A DNA stretch of 11,346 nucleotides from JBHIFB01 sp046760905 (GTDB lineage: Bacteria; Gemmatimonadota; CAZMKB01), in assembly GCA_046760905.1 (NCBI GenBank), contig JBHIFB010000108.1, positions 1 to 11,346 of the forward strand. Reading direction: 5' to 3'. Positions 1-7,854 of the stretch are shown in pieces (the stretch's first letter is position 1; every line of letters starts with the position of its first letter). The position numbers and the translations under genes were made by a program. The notes under the pieces were generated by a model. It was not told the origin of the DNA. It saw nothing but the letters and a program-made list of their open reading frames with translations, and searched no databases.

Positions 1-78
1 GGTACCCAAATGCTCTCGCGACTCACTCAAGAACTCTAAGTTCCAGAAAAACTGGGGAAACTCCACACATCGGCTCGG

Positions 79-107
79 TTGATTTTACTTGTTCATCGTG
101 TTAAATT
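79..107 (+). promoter_or_regulatory. possible weak promoter for tyrS
   Basis: TTGATT (79-84) and TAAATT (102-107) are separated by 17 bases, each matching 4 of 6 positions of the sigma70 consensus. It would start transcription near 114, giving a leader of about 50 bases before tyrS. The rest of 1-165 shows no long open frame and no T-box-like specifier structure that I can recognise. The match is weak and could be chance. Confidence 0.3.
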
Positions 108-165
108 TTGCCAGGCTTTGCCGGTTTCTACTACACGTTATATCCATATAGGTTTCTTTTGATCA

Positions 166-1413
166 ATGAATAAAGAGTCGTCAGAAAACAGGAAAAAGTT
201 CCCGCCTCTTTCAGAACAGATGGATGCGATATGTGAGGGGACGGTCGATGTCATACAGGAGGATGAACTCGCCGAGAGGATAGAGCGCTCTATAAAGACG
301 GGTGAATCGCTGCGAGTGAAACAGGGATTCGATCCTACCACTCCTGATCTTCACCTAGGTCACACCGTTTCCATTCGAAAGCTGAAGACCTTTCAGGACC
401 TCGGGCACATGGTGACGGTGGTCATCGGCGATTTCACCGGCATGATCGGTGATCCATCGGGGCAGAACGAGACCCGACCAAGGCTCTCTCGTGAGGAGGT
501 CATCGCCAATGCCCAAACATACAAGGACCAGATCTTCAAGATCCTGGATCCGCGCAAGACAACCATATCCTTCAACAGTTCATGGCACAGCAAGTTGAGT
601 TTCGAGGAGGTGGTGGTTCTTTCCTCCAAATACACCGTGGCGAGAATGCTCGAGAGGGATGATTTCGAGAAAAGATACAGGGAGAACAAGCCGATAACGA
701 TACACGAATTCCTCTATCCACTAGTCCAGGCCTATGATTCGGTTGCCCTGAAAGCCGATGTGGAACTCGGCGGGACCGATCAGCGATTCAATCTGTTCGT
801 CGGGAGAGACATACAGAGGGAGTATGGACAGGAGCCGCAGGTACTCGTGCTCATGCCGCTCCTCGTGGGTACTGACGGAGTCAGGAAGATGTCTAAGAGC
901 CTTGATAATTTCATCGGTATCACTGAGCCCCCGGAGGAGATCTATGGGAAAACCATGTCGATACCGGATGAGATCCTGATCGATTATTTCGAGACCCTGA
1001 CCTCCATACCCTCTGCCCAGATAGAGCGAATGAGGAGGGGGATAAAGAAAGGCGGGCAGAATCCGAGGGATGTGAAAAGACTCCTCGCGAGGACCCTCGT
1101 TTCGATGTATTATACAGATGAGGAGGCACTTCAGGCGGAGAGGAGATTCGACGAACTCTTCGTTGAGAAAAAGACCCCCCAAGACATTTCTGAAGTGAGT
1201 TTGAAGTATGATGGTGATGAGATATGGCTGCCCAGGCTCCTCGTCGAAGCAGGGCTTGTGAGATCGACCTCTCAGGGAATGCGGCTAATCGAGCAGGGAG
1301 GGATCACACTCGACGGGGTACGGGTGGATGACAAGGACTTGAAAGTTAGCACCAGGAGCAGCGTGGTGCTCAAAGTGGGCAAAAGACGCTTCGCCCGTGT
1401 GAGATTTTCGTGA
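166..1413 (+). CDS. tyrS: tyrosyl-tRNA synthetase
   Basis: Class I aminoacyl-tRNA synthetase that activates tyrosine with ATP and charges tRNA-Tyr in the cytoplasm. The 415-residue product has the HIGH-type motif as HLGH at residues 63-66, within a GFDPTTPDLHLGHT block, and a KMSKS loop at 241-245. A C-terminal S4-like RNA-binding domain lies at about 350-412. Length is normal for the family (about 400-425). The ATG at 166 gives an N-terminal extension of about 45 residues before the catalytic core, as in TyrZ-type enzymes; no strong Shine-Dalgarno precedes it, so the start is less certain than the identity. The gene ends only 24 bases from the convergent prepilin gene, with no clear terminator between them. 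It looks intact. Confidence 0.97.
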   Translation: MNKESSENRKKFPPLSEQMDAICEGTVDVIQEDELAERIERSIKTGESLRVKQGFDPTTPDLHLGHTVSIRKLKTFQDLGHMVTVVIGDFTGMIGDPSGQNETRPRLSREEVIANAQTYKDQIFKILDPRKTTISFNSSWHSKLSFEEVVVLSSKYTVARMLERDDFEKRYRENKPITIHEFLYPLVQAYDSVALKADVELGGTDQRFNLFVGRDIQREYGQEPQVLVLMPLLVGTDGVRKMSKSLDNFIGITEPPEEIYGKTMSIPDEILIDYFETLTSIPSAQIERMRRGIKKGGQNPRDVKRLLARTLVSMYYTDEEALQAERRFDELFVEKKTPQDISEVSLKYDGDEIWLPRLLVEAGLVRSTSQGMRLIEQGGITLDGVRVDDKDLKVSTRSSVVLKVGKRRFARVRFS

Positions 1414-1437
1414 GGATTGTGTCAGTCAAAATCTTCT

Positions 1438-2358
1438 CTATTTAGTGTTCCTCACGAACACATCCGATTTTAAAATCAGCCTTCTATAGTTATCGCCCGC
1501 TCCCGTTATCGAGTGAATCCCGTTGTTCCATTGAGGATCGGGCGTGTTCGTACGGGCTACTAAGCTGACAGTCACTTTTCTTATCAAAACCGGGAATTGG
1601 GGATCCGACAAATCCATCTCGCCGGTGAGAAGATCATAAGTGAGCTGGAGATTTTCAATGTTATCTGCAAGTATGAGAGGATCACCCTCGTTCTCCGACA
1701 TAATAAGTTTCGGGTGGTCGTTGTCTGAGCTATCGACGAAATACTTACGGTGACTCATCATGTATATAGTGGAAGGGGGGATGAAGGTGTAGCTGAGCTT
1801 CTGGTCCTTATTCCAGGGAGGGGACTTCCGGTGCTGAAGCATATGTTGTCCGTGCGTCGAAATGTGGGTGATCTGAAACAGCTCTCCGGCCTGGCCGCCT
1901 TCATCTACGGCTCCATATATAATGCCTAATGCACCGACCTCGAACTCGCTCGCATCGGTGACTTTCAGCTCAGCACTCTCGTTGGGCATAGGGGCGGATA
2001 GCTGCGTCTCGATATTCTCGAAACTTGCCAGCAGCGTGATCGTGTCCGGTATATTCCCGCCACCGTTACCCGGAATCACCGGAAACAGATGACCAACGTC
2101 AGAGGCGACACCTCCTGAGGGTACGCCCATACCGGCCACCCTGATATCCTTGATGAGCTGATCCATGGCAATCCTCGCGTTCTGCTGCATGTCCACAACC
2201 TCTTCCTGTTCGACGAAAATCTTCTGGTCGGCTCTGAATATGTGTAGGGCGGAGAGGGATACGAAGCTACATACGAGGAGAGATACAGCGATTTCGGGTA
2301 TGCTGAATCCCTGCGGCTGCTTGATAAAAAAAGATAGAGGACGCATTGCAACACTCAT
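1438..2358 (-). CDS. PilW-type minor type IV prepilin
   Basis: Prepilin-like protein of 306 residues, probably a minor pilin or pseudopilin of the PilW/GspJ type that would be processed at the inner membrane and take part in pilus or pseudopilus assembly. A short leader (13 or 17 residues, depending on which ATG, 2358 or 2346, is used) precedes G17|F18, the type IV prepilin peptidase site. Glu at mature position 5 (E22) is conserved, and a hydrophobic helix spans about 20-40. Then comes a segment rich in RIAMDQLIKDIRVAGMG, typical of PilW. The remainder is a beta-rich, poorly conserved globular region. No partner prepilin gene (pilV, pilX, fimT) is recognisable in the 343 bases upstream, so it is solitary here. 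Family assignment is firm; the exact pilin class is not. Confidence 0.85.
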   Translation of the reverse strand: MSVAMRPLSFFIKQPQGFSIPEIAVSLLVCSFVSLSALHIFRADQKIFVEQEEVVDMQQNARIAMDQLIKDIRVAGMGVPSGGVASDVGHLFPVIPGNGGGNIPDTITLLASFENIETQLSAPMPNESAELKVTDASEFEVGALGIIYGAVDEGGQAGELFQITHISTHGQHMLQHRKSPPWNKDQKLSYTFIPPSTIYMMSHRKYFVDSSDNDHPKLIMSENEGDPLILADNIENLQLTYDLLTGEMDLSDPQFPVLIRKVTVSLVARTNTPDPQWNNGIHSITGAGDNYRRLILKSDVFVRNTK

Positions 2359-2701
2359 GGCAAAGGCTCAGAATTATGGAGCCGCAATAGGTGTGCCATT
2401 AGGCCTCAAATCAGGGAGTTAATATAATGGTTATATCTTCTTAAGTATCAATGGGAAGGAAGTGTCGAATCGGATAGCCCTGTCAATAATCGACCCGAAC
2501 CAGGTGCAAAACTCTGTAAAGAATGCGTGGTGCGAAAATAAGTCACAGACAATAACAACTTGGCGGCAGCCTATCTGGAATGCTAATGCAGAAGCCGGGA
2601 CTCCTGCTTTACCGAAAACAGTACCCAGAGCTCCGTGATTCGTTACAAAAGACTTTTAAGATAGGTCTTTAAGAATAAACGATGCGATATTCTCTTTGAA
2701 T
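2359..2701. other. 343-base gap without an assigned gene
   Basis: Lies between two minus-strand genes. No frame combines a start codon, a ribosome-binding site and family-like protein sequence. One minus-strand frame (2432-2656) stays open for 74 codons but has no ATG, GTG or TTG and a phenylalanine/histidine/cysteine-rich composition, so I do not call it. On the plus strand, 2490-2580 loosely resembles the tag region of tmRNA (see findings). A minus-strand promoter for the prepilin gene could be TTGATA...TTATAT around 2420-2450, but this is weak. Confidence 0.4.
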
Positions 2702-3343
2702 CTAAATCTCGCCAGAAGCTTCCAATCTCCCTGTAAAGCCGTTGGTATGGGAGTATCTGAATTTCTTGTCTTCGCTCTGGTGATCAAGTGTAATTGATTT
2801 ATACTGTGTATGGTCGATAACTTTAGGGCCAGGAGCGCCTTGAGCTGGGAGATTCTGAATCTTGATCGGTTTCCCGTCTGCTCCTTTCATCATCTCGATT
2901 TCGACGGTGGAGGTCGGGATCGAGAACTTGACAGTTGTTTCTGTGCGTTCGACTGAAACAGGAGCCCTCTCACTCGACAGGACTTTCACGCTGGCCGGGA
3001 ATCCGTAGAGCGCCGATACGAGTTGTTCTGCGGCTTTGACCTGTTCATCGGTGGCGTCTTCGCTCACAGAAAATTTTATCCATTCCATAAAGCGGGTTGT
3101 CACGACCATGGATATCCCATCAAGACTGACATCCCCGTAGTGGCCACTCTTTATTTCATAAAGCTGTACAGCATCACAATGGCCAAGAGTGGGCGGTGAA
3201 CCAAAAGTACAGGGACAGGCCGGATTGCAGCTGCAACTTTCAGCCATATCAGCCTTAACGGCCCAATCACTTGCCCCGGCAGTTGTTGTGGCTATGGCGA
3301 AAAGGCTAAGGGCAATCATAAAAACGACAGTTTGCTTCAACAC
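2702..3343 (-). CDS. secreted cysteine-rich DUF1326 protein
   Basis: Protein of about 213 residues with a DUF1326 domain; the biochemical role of this family is unknown. I place the start at the GTG at 3343 because AAGGAGG lies at 3350-3356, six bases upstream. The open frame extends 21 codons further to an ATG at 3406, but that would put a charged stretch ahead of the signal peptide. From the GTG, residues 1-24 form a signal peptide (K3, hydrophobic 6-18, then TAGA before S25), so the mature protein is exported. A compact cysteine cluster follows (C37, C39, C43, C45 in a CSCxxxCPC arrangement, then C56), suggesting thiol or metal chemistry. A candidate promoter lies at 3442-3470. It is divergent from uvrA and seems functionally separate from it. 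Confidence 0.8.
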   Translation of the reverse strand: MLKQTVVFMIALSLFAIATTTAGASDWAVKADMAESCSCNPACPCTFGSPPTLGHCDAVQLYEIKSGHYGDVSLDGISMVVTTRFMEWIKFSVSEDATDEQVKAAEQLVSALYGFPASVKVLSSERAPVSVERTETTVKFSIPTSTVEIEMMKGADGKPIKIQNLPAQGAPGPKVIDHTQYKSITLDHQSEDKKFRYSHTNGFTGRLEASGEI

Positions 3344-3349
3344 GCTGAA

Positions 3350-3356
3350 CCTCCTT
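3350..3356 (-). promoter_or_regulatory. ribosome-binding site deciding the DUF1326 start
   Basis: On the minus strand this reads AAGGAGG, followed by six bases (TTCAGC) and GTG. It is one of the strongest Shine-Dalgarno matches in the window, and it makes the internal GTG, not the upstream ATG at 3406, the likely initiator. Confidence 0.8.
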
Positions 3357-3441
3357 CGTTCGTTAGAGAAAACGGAGTTTGCTCCCATATTTTTTTCGTT
3401 CCTCAATTTTATTCTGAGCTGATTGAGATAAGCTCCATTAA

Positions 3442-3470
3442 CCTATAGACATTCCATCTATAATTATCAA
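3442..3470 (-). promoter_or_regulatory. candidate promoter for the DUF1326 gene
   Basis: On the minus strand TTGATA (3465-3470) is followed after exactly 17 bases by TATAGG (3442-3447), matching 5 of 6 and 4 of 6 consensus positions. Transcription would begin near 3435, leaving a leader of about 90 bases before the GTG start. The surrounding 3344-3670 gap is AT-rich and holds only this and the uvrA promoter; I see no gene in it. Confidence 0.45.
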
Positions 3471-3607
3471 GGCTTATCGAAAACTTCCCTATCTGACTTC
3501 TATCTATAATCTTACGGCACTTCCCTTCCCTCAATTAACGCATTCCATTCTTGAAGTTATTTGCAGGCGAACTTCATCACTTTCCTCCCTTAAAGCTTTC
3601 CTGTTGC

Positions 3608-3635
3608 TTGACACTGTTCTTGCTTGCGATAGATT
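3608..3635 (+). promoter_or_regulatory. candidate promoter for uvrA
   Basis: A perfect TTGACA (3608-3613) is followed after 16 bases by TAGATT (3630-3635; 4 of 6). Transcription would begin near 3642, about 30 bases before uvrA. I looked for a LexA operator (CTGT-N8-ACAG or GAAC-N4-GTTC) around it and saw none, so SOS control is not evident in the sequence. Confidence 0.5.
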
Positions 3636-3670
3636 ATAAATTTTAAGCCTTTTAATCCCGTTGATGCCGA

Positions 3671-6658
3671 ATGCCTGACTTCATAAGAATCAGAGGTGCG
3701 AAACAGAACAACCTGAAGGGTATAGACCTCGACATACCGAAGAGAACCCTCACTGTGATCACCGGGCTCTCAGGCTCGGGAAAGTCCTCCCTCGTCTTCG
3801 ACACGATATTCGCAGAGGGGCAGCGCAGGTACATGGAGTCGCTCTCGACATATGCAAAGCAGTTCCTGGAGCGGCTCGAGAGGCCCGATTATGAGACGAT
3901 GGAAGGAATCAGCCCGACCATCGCGATCGAGCAGAAGAATCCGGTGAAGACTGCACGCTCCACGGTTGGAACCACCACAGAGATTTATGATTACATGAGA
4001 CTGCTATATGCCAGGGTCGGTGATACATTCTGTCCCGGGTGCAGTAGAATCGTTCAGCCGGACACGGTGAGTAAGGTGTCTGACGAAGTGCTGGCACTGG
4101 GTGACGGAACGAGGATCCTGGTGACATTCCCGGTGAGAATCAGCAGTGAGCTCACCTGGGATACACTTTCTGAATCCCTCATATCCCAGGGGTTTGTGAG
4201 AATCGTTGTGGACGGAAGGATTCTCAGGGTCGACACTGATGAGAAGATAAAGCTCGGGAAAAGGAAGAGCATCCTCGTCGTCGTCGACAGGATCACAGTC
4301 AGTCCCCGGATCAGGACCCGTCTCGTTGATTCGCTCGAAACCGCCATGTCGGAAGGTGAGGGTGAGATGGTCATTAGAGTCATTACGGAGATGCGGGTGG
4401 GTGGAGGAGATGCCGGCCAGACGGGCGATACCGGCGAGGGGCTTCCGGTCGATATGCTGGTGTCCCGTGGCTGGTCACGGGGCAGAGGATTTTTCGAGAA
4501 GGGCTATACCGAGAAGTACAGGTGCCCTGACTGTGGGATGGAGTTCACGAAGCCAACACCACTTCTTTTTTCCTTCAACAATCCCTTCGGGGCATGCCCA
4601 GCCTGCAGGGGATTCGGGAACAGGCTCGTCTATGACAGGGATTTAATCGTACCGAATCCACAGCTCACCCTCGAGGAGGGTGCGATCGATCCCTGGACGA
4701 AACCCATCTACGAGTGGTGGTGGGATGATCTTCTCGAGGAATGCGAGAGTGAAGGAATCCCTACAGACGTTCCGTTTTCCGAGCTGCGGCGGGAGGACCA
4801 GGAGAAGATACTCTACGGAGACGGTTCGATAGATGGTGTCATACCGTTTCTGGAAGGCAGGGAAAGGAAGAAATACAAGAAGCACGTGCGGTTCTTCTTG
4901 AGGAGATACCAGTCACTGCGTGACTGTTCAGAGTGCGGGGGCGGGAGGCTAAGGAGGGATGCCCTCAACGTGAGAATAGCGGGTAAGACAATCGTCGATG
5001 TGAACAGGATGACCATCGACGAAGCGAGACTTTTCTTTGGAGGCATCGACTTCACCTCGCAGAAGAGGAAAGTATCGAGGCTGATCCTGAGGGAGGTACG
5101 GTCGAGGCTCGATTTCCTGCACAACGTCGGGGTTGGCTACCTCACCCTCGACAGGCTGACGAGGACACTCTCCGGAGGTGAAGCGCAGAGGATAAACCTT
5201 GCGAGCGCCCTCGGCAATCAACTCATAGATGCGGTGTATATCCTGGATGAGCCGACTATAGGTCTTCACCCCAGGGATACAGGTCGACTCATAAGGATCA
5301 TGACAAAGCTCAGAGACCAGGGCAACACGCTCCTCGTTGTGGAGCACGACAGGGACATGATGGAATCGGCCGACCATATCATCGAGCTCGGCCCCGAAGC
5401 CGGTGAGCACGGAGGCGAGGTGATTTACCAGGGAGGGATAGAGGATCTCAAGGTATCCGACACTCCCACGGGCCGATACCTCGCCGGGAAAGAGTCCATT
5501 GAGCAGAAGAAGAGAAGGAAACGACATCCGGGATACAGCATACGCATGCAGGGGGTGAAGCTGCACAATCTGAAGGATATAGATGTGGAATTTCCTCTAG
5601 GGCTCCTGGTACTCGTGACAGGGGTCTCGGGCGCGGGTAAAAGCACTCTCATACACGACGTTCTGTACCGGACACTCGAAGAGGTTATCGCTTACGGGAT
5701 TGAGAAGAAGAGAGACTACTGCAAATCGATCGAAGGCGTGGAGAATATATCGAGAGTCGTGCTCGTCGACCAGTCACCTATCGGGAAGACGCCTCGCTCC
5801 AATCCGGTCAGCTATGTTCAGGCGCTCGGGCCTATACGGGAGGTTTTCGCTAAGACGGCTCTTTCGAGGAGGAGAAGATATAAACCCGGAAGATTCTCAT
5901 TCAATGTGAAGGGAGGACGCTGCGAGGAATGTAAGGGCGAGGGGTTTCAGAAGATAGAGATGCATTTCATGGCGGATGTGTATGTCCGCTGTGAAGAGTG
6001 CGGAGGTAGCAGGTTCAGGAAGGAGACACTCGAGGTCACACACAAGGGCAAGAACATCGCTGAAGTTCTGAGCATGACGGTCGATGAGGCCATACGGTTC
6101 TTCGAGGGGGAGGCGGAGGTGGCTAGAAGACTCTGGTACCTCTCAGCTGTCGGGCTTGGATATCTGCGGCTCGGGCAATCCGCTACGACTCTCTCCGGCG
6201 GAGAGGCACAGAGGGTAAAGATCGCCAGGGAACTTTCGAGGGTCCCACAGCGTGCAAAAGATATGAGAGCGAAGATTAGTTACGAGAAGTGCCATATTCC
6301 GGTGCTTATAGAAGAAACAAATCCATTACCCAGGGGCACGCTTTATATAATGGATGAGCCAACCACAGGACTGCACTACCAGGACATACGCAAGCTTCTC
6401 ACGGTGCTCGGCCGGCTGGTGGATTCGGGGAACACGGTACTTGTGATAGAGCACAACATAGAGGTTGTGAAGAGCGCCGATTGGATCATCGATCTCGGAC
6501 CAGAGGGTGGAGACCAGGGTGGGAGAGTCGTCGCCGTGGGTACACCTGAGCAGATATCTCGAGCCAGAGGCTCCCACACCGGCAGATGGCTTGCGAAGGC
6601 ACTGCGAGAAGACCGAAAGGTAGAAAAGGCTGCTGCTGCAAGAGGCCGCGTATCGTAA
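3671..6658 (+). CDS. uvrA: UvrABC excinuclease subunit A
   Basis: DNA-damage recognition ATPase of nucleotide excision repair; as a dimer it loads UvrB at lesions. The 995-residue product has the full tandem ABC architecture. The first ATPase domain has Walker A GLSGSGKS (32-39). A CX2CX20CX2C zinc module (CPDC...CPAC) follows, then the first SGGEAQR signature and ILDEPTIGLHPRD. The second ATPase domain has Walker A GVSGAGKST, a CX2CX19CX2C zinc module (CEEC...CEEC), signature LSGGEAQ (841-847) and IMDEPTTGLH. It is about 55 residues longer than E. coli UvrA (940). Residues 858-889 form an unusual insertion between the second signature and Walker B. The ATG at 3671 fits the conserved N-terminus; an ATG at 3664 is out of frame. 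No clear Shine-Dalgarno is present. The stop abuts the next start. Confidence 0.98.
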   Translation: MPDFIRIRGAKQNNLKGIDLDIPKRTLTVITGLSGSGKSSLVFDTIFAEGQRRYMESLSTYAKQFLERLERPDYETMEGISPTIAIEQKNPVKTARSTVGTTTEIYDYMRLLYARVGDTFCPGCSRIVQPDTVSKVSDEVLALGDGTRILVTFPVRISSELTWDTLSESLISQGFVRIVVDGRILRVDTDEKIKLGKRKSILVVVDRITVSPRIRTRLVDSLETAMSEGEGEMVIRVITEMRVGGGDAGQTGDTGEGLPVDMLVSRGWSRGRGFFEKGYTEKYRCPDCGMEFTKPTPLLFSFNNPFGACPACRGFGNRLVYDRDLIVPNPQLTLEEGAIDPWTKPIYEWWWDDLLEECESEGIPTDVPFSELRREDQEKILYGDGSIDGVIPFLEGRERKKYKKHVRFFLRRYQSLRDCSECGGGRLRRDALNVRIAGKTIVDVNRMTIDEARLFFGGIDFTSQKRKVSRLILREVRSRLDFLHNVGVGYLTLDRLTRTLSGGEAQRINLASALGNQLIDAVYILDEPTIGLHPRDTGRLIRIMTKLRDQGNTLLVVEHDRDMMESADHIIELGPEAGEHGGEVIYQGGIEDLKVSDTPTGRYLAGKESIEQKKRRKRHPGYSIRMQGVKLHNLKDIDVEFPLGLLVLVTGVSGAGKSTLIHDVLYRTLEEVIAYGIEKKRDYCKSIEGVENISRVVLVDQSPIGKTPRSNPVSYVQALGPIREVFAKTALSRRRRYKPGRFSFNVKGGRCEECKGEGFQKIEMHFMADVYVRCEECGGSRFRKETLEVTHKGKNIAEVLSMTVDEAIRFFEGEAEVARRLWYLSAVGLGYLRLGQSATTLSGGEAQRVKIARELSRVPQRAKDMRAKISYEKCHIPVLIEETNPLPRGTLYIMDEPTTGLHYQDIRKLLTVLGRLVDSGNTVLVIEHNIEVVKSADWIIDLGPEGGDQGGRVVAVGTPEQISRARGSHTGRWLAKALREDRKVEKAAAARGRVS

Positions 6659-7645
6659 ATGGACATTGCCACGCACATTTTAGCCGGAAGGGCGGCGGGC
6701 AAAATATCGGGGGAGACGAAGGCGGCCGCTTTAGCCGGGATGATCGGCGGCGTTCTTCCCGATACGGACAGCCTCGCCCTTTTTTCCCCGCCTCTGGAAG
6801 AAGTGCTGGAACGCAGAGGATGCCTTCATTCCATCGTCAGCGTCTTCCTTACCGCCGTGCTCATAACCCTTATATGCTCTGCAGCCAGGAAATCGCATCG
6901 AAAGACAGTTTTCCTGGCCGCACTGGGTGGTGGTCTCACCCACCTCCTTCTCGATGTGATAACACCCTGGGGGGTGCCCCTTCTGTGGCCGCTTTCGCGG
7001 GATTTCTCCCTCGGTATCACCCGCGGTTTCGATCCCTGGATCTCGCTACTGGTTCTTGCGATGACATACTTCACATGGCCGCGGGGGAAAGCTTCGTGGA
7101 ATAGAGGAACACATACAGTCGCTTGCAACAAGACGATGAGGAGCAGGTGCCTGGCTCTGAGTGCCGGTTTCCTCATACTCGCCTACCTCGCTCTGAGGCT
7201 CTTCCTCCAGGCAGCTTCGCTCGAAACATTCCCTGACAGCGACTCCTACCGCGCCTCCTCATACGCCCTCTCGGCTACGAACCCCTTCAGGTGGCGTGTC
7301 GTCATGATGACGGGCGAGAGCATCGATATTCACAAAGTGGTTGTGCCGGATAGGCCTCTCAAGCTCCTCAGTTTTCCTGTGGTTGAATCACCCTGCATCG
7401 AGCTGAGCAAATCCGGCAAGCTCGCTTCACGGTATCTTAGAAGAGCTGAGTATCCCCATGCGGACTTTTTCCCTGGAGAGAATATCTCCACCGTAGTCTG
7501 GAGGGACATGAGGGATCAGCTACTTCACACTTACAGGAGCGGGGAGGTAAGGGTCACCATCGATTGCAAGACAGGAAAGATAGTCAGGGAGGAGAAGATC
7601 ACATGGCTCAAACGCCTGAAAGGGGCCAGGCCTTTGCTTGACTAA
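6659..7645 (+). CDS. DUF457/YdjM-type membrane-bound metal-dependent hydrolase
   Basis: Integral membrane protein of 328 residues belonging to the DUF457 (YdjM/YfhO-like) family of predicted metal-dependent hydrolases, whose substrate is unknown. The family's conserved polar positions are visible: H6 near the N-terminus (THIL), LPDTD (33-37), RGCLHS with H57 (a variant of the usual RGxTHS), and H95xxxD99 in THLLLDVITPWG. Hydrophobic segments lie at about 59-76, 84-102, 118-136 and 159-180, and a soluble C-terminal portion (about 190-328) follows, probably on one face of the inner membrane. Its ATG begins on the base directly after the uvrA stop, so the two are almost certainly co-transcribed and probably translationally coupled. 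No convincing terminator follows. Confidence 0.8.
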   Translation: MDIATHILAGRAAGKISGETKAAALAGMIGGVLPDTDSLALFSPPLEEVLERRGCLHSIVSVFLTAVLITLICSAARKSHRKTVFLAALGGGLTHLLLDVITPWGVPLLWPLSRDFSLGITRGFDPWISLLVLAMTYFTWPRGKASWNRGTHTVACNKTMRSRCLALSAGFLILAYLALRLFLQAASLETFPDSDSYRASSYALSATNPFRWRVVMMTGESIDIHKVVVPDRPLKLLSFPVVESPCIELSKSGKLASRYLRRAEYPHADFFPGENISTVVWRDMRDQLLHTYRSGEVRVTIDCKTGKIVREEKITWLKRLKGARPLLD

Positions 7646-7704
7646 TGAGAGTTGAAATAAGTGAGGTAACCAACCGATTCGAATCCATGTAAACAGCACC
7701 AATC

Positions 7705-7733
7705 TTGACAAAGAGCTGCGTTGAAATTAGCTT
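7705..7733 (+). promoter_or_regulatory. promoter of the tRNA-Asn gene
   Basis: Perfect TTGACA (7705-7710), a 17-base spacer, then TAGCTT (7728-7733; 3 of 6). Its position about 17 bases before the first base of the tRNA, in an otherwise empty gap, is what one expects of a tRNA promoter. Confidence 0.55.
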
Positions 7734-7749
7734 ATTTTCCTGCATCAAT

Positions 7750-7825
7750 TCCGGCGTAGCTCAGCTGGCAGAGCAAGTGGCTGTTAACCACTGGGTCGTA
7801 GGTTCGAATCCTACCGCCGGAGCCA
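7750..7825 (+). tRNA. tRNA-Asn (anticodon GTT), CCA encoded
   Basis: Complete cloverleaf. The 7-bp acceptor stem pairs TCCGGCG (7750-7756) with CGCCGGA (7815-7821). The D-arm follows. The anticodon stem AGTGG/CCACT encloses loop CTGTTAA, giving anticodon GTT (reads AAC/AAU, asparagine). The variable loop is short. The T-arm is GTAGG/CCTAC with loop TTCGAAT. The discriminator is G at 7822, and the CCA end is encoded at 7823-7825. The decayed accessory segment begins about 30 bases downstream, so this gene is a candidate integration site, although I find no clear repeat of its 3' end elsewhere in the window. Confidence 0.97.
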
Positions 7826-7854
7826 GATTGCAATCCGCCGATTTGTGTAGTTCT

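Noticed and set aside
1..39. Frame reading GTQMLSRLTQEL then TAA at the left edge, as the tail of an upstream gene
   Set aside because: Only 12 codons, with no family signal; could be chance.
721..1182. Long open frames antisense to tyrS, uvrA and the HEPN gene
   Set aside because: They mirror the codon structure of the real genes and show no family motifs.
1402..1434. AGATTTT...AAAATCT between tyrS and the prepilin gene as a bidirectional terminator
   Set aside because: AT-rich 7-bp stem with a 19-base loop, partly inside tyrS; not convincing.
3608..3670. SOS/LexA operator before uvrA
   Set aside because: No CTGT-N8-ACAG or GAAC-N4-GTTC match seen.
7617..7640. AAAGG...CCTTT hairpin at the end of the DUF457 gene as a terminator
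   Set aside because: Five pairs only, inside the coding end, without a following T-run.
7677..7686. ATTCGAATCC upstream of the tRNA, like a T-loop, suggesting a tRNA fragment or att repeat
   Set aside because: Only 9 bases (TTCGAATCC) are shared with the tRNA T-arm, and no stem or acceptor sequence surrounds it.
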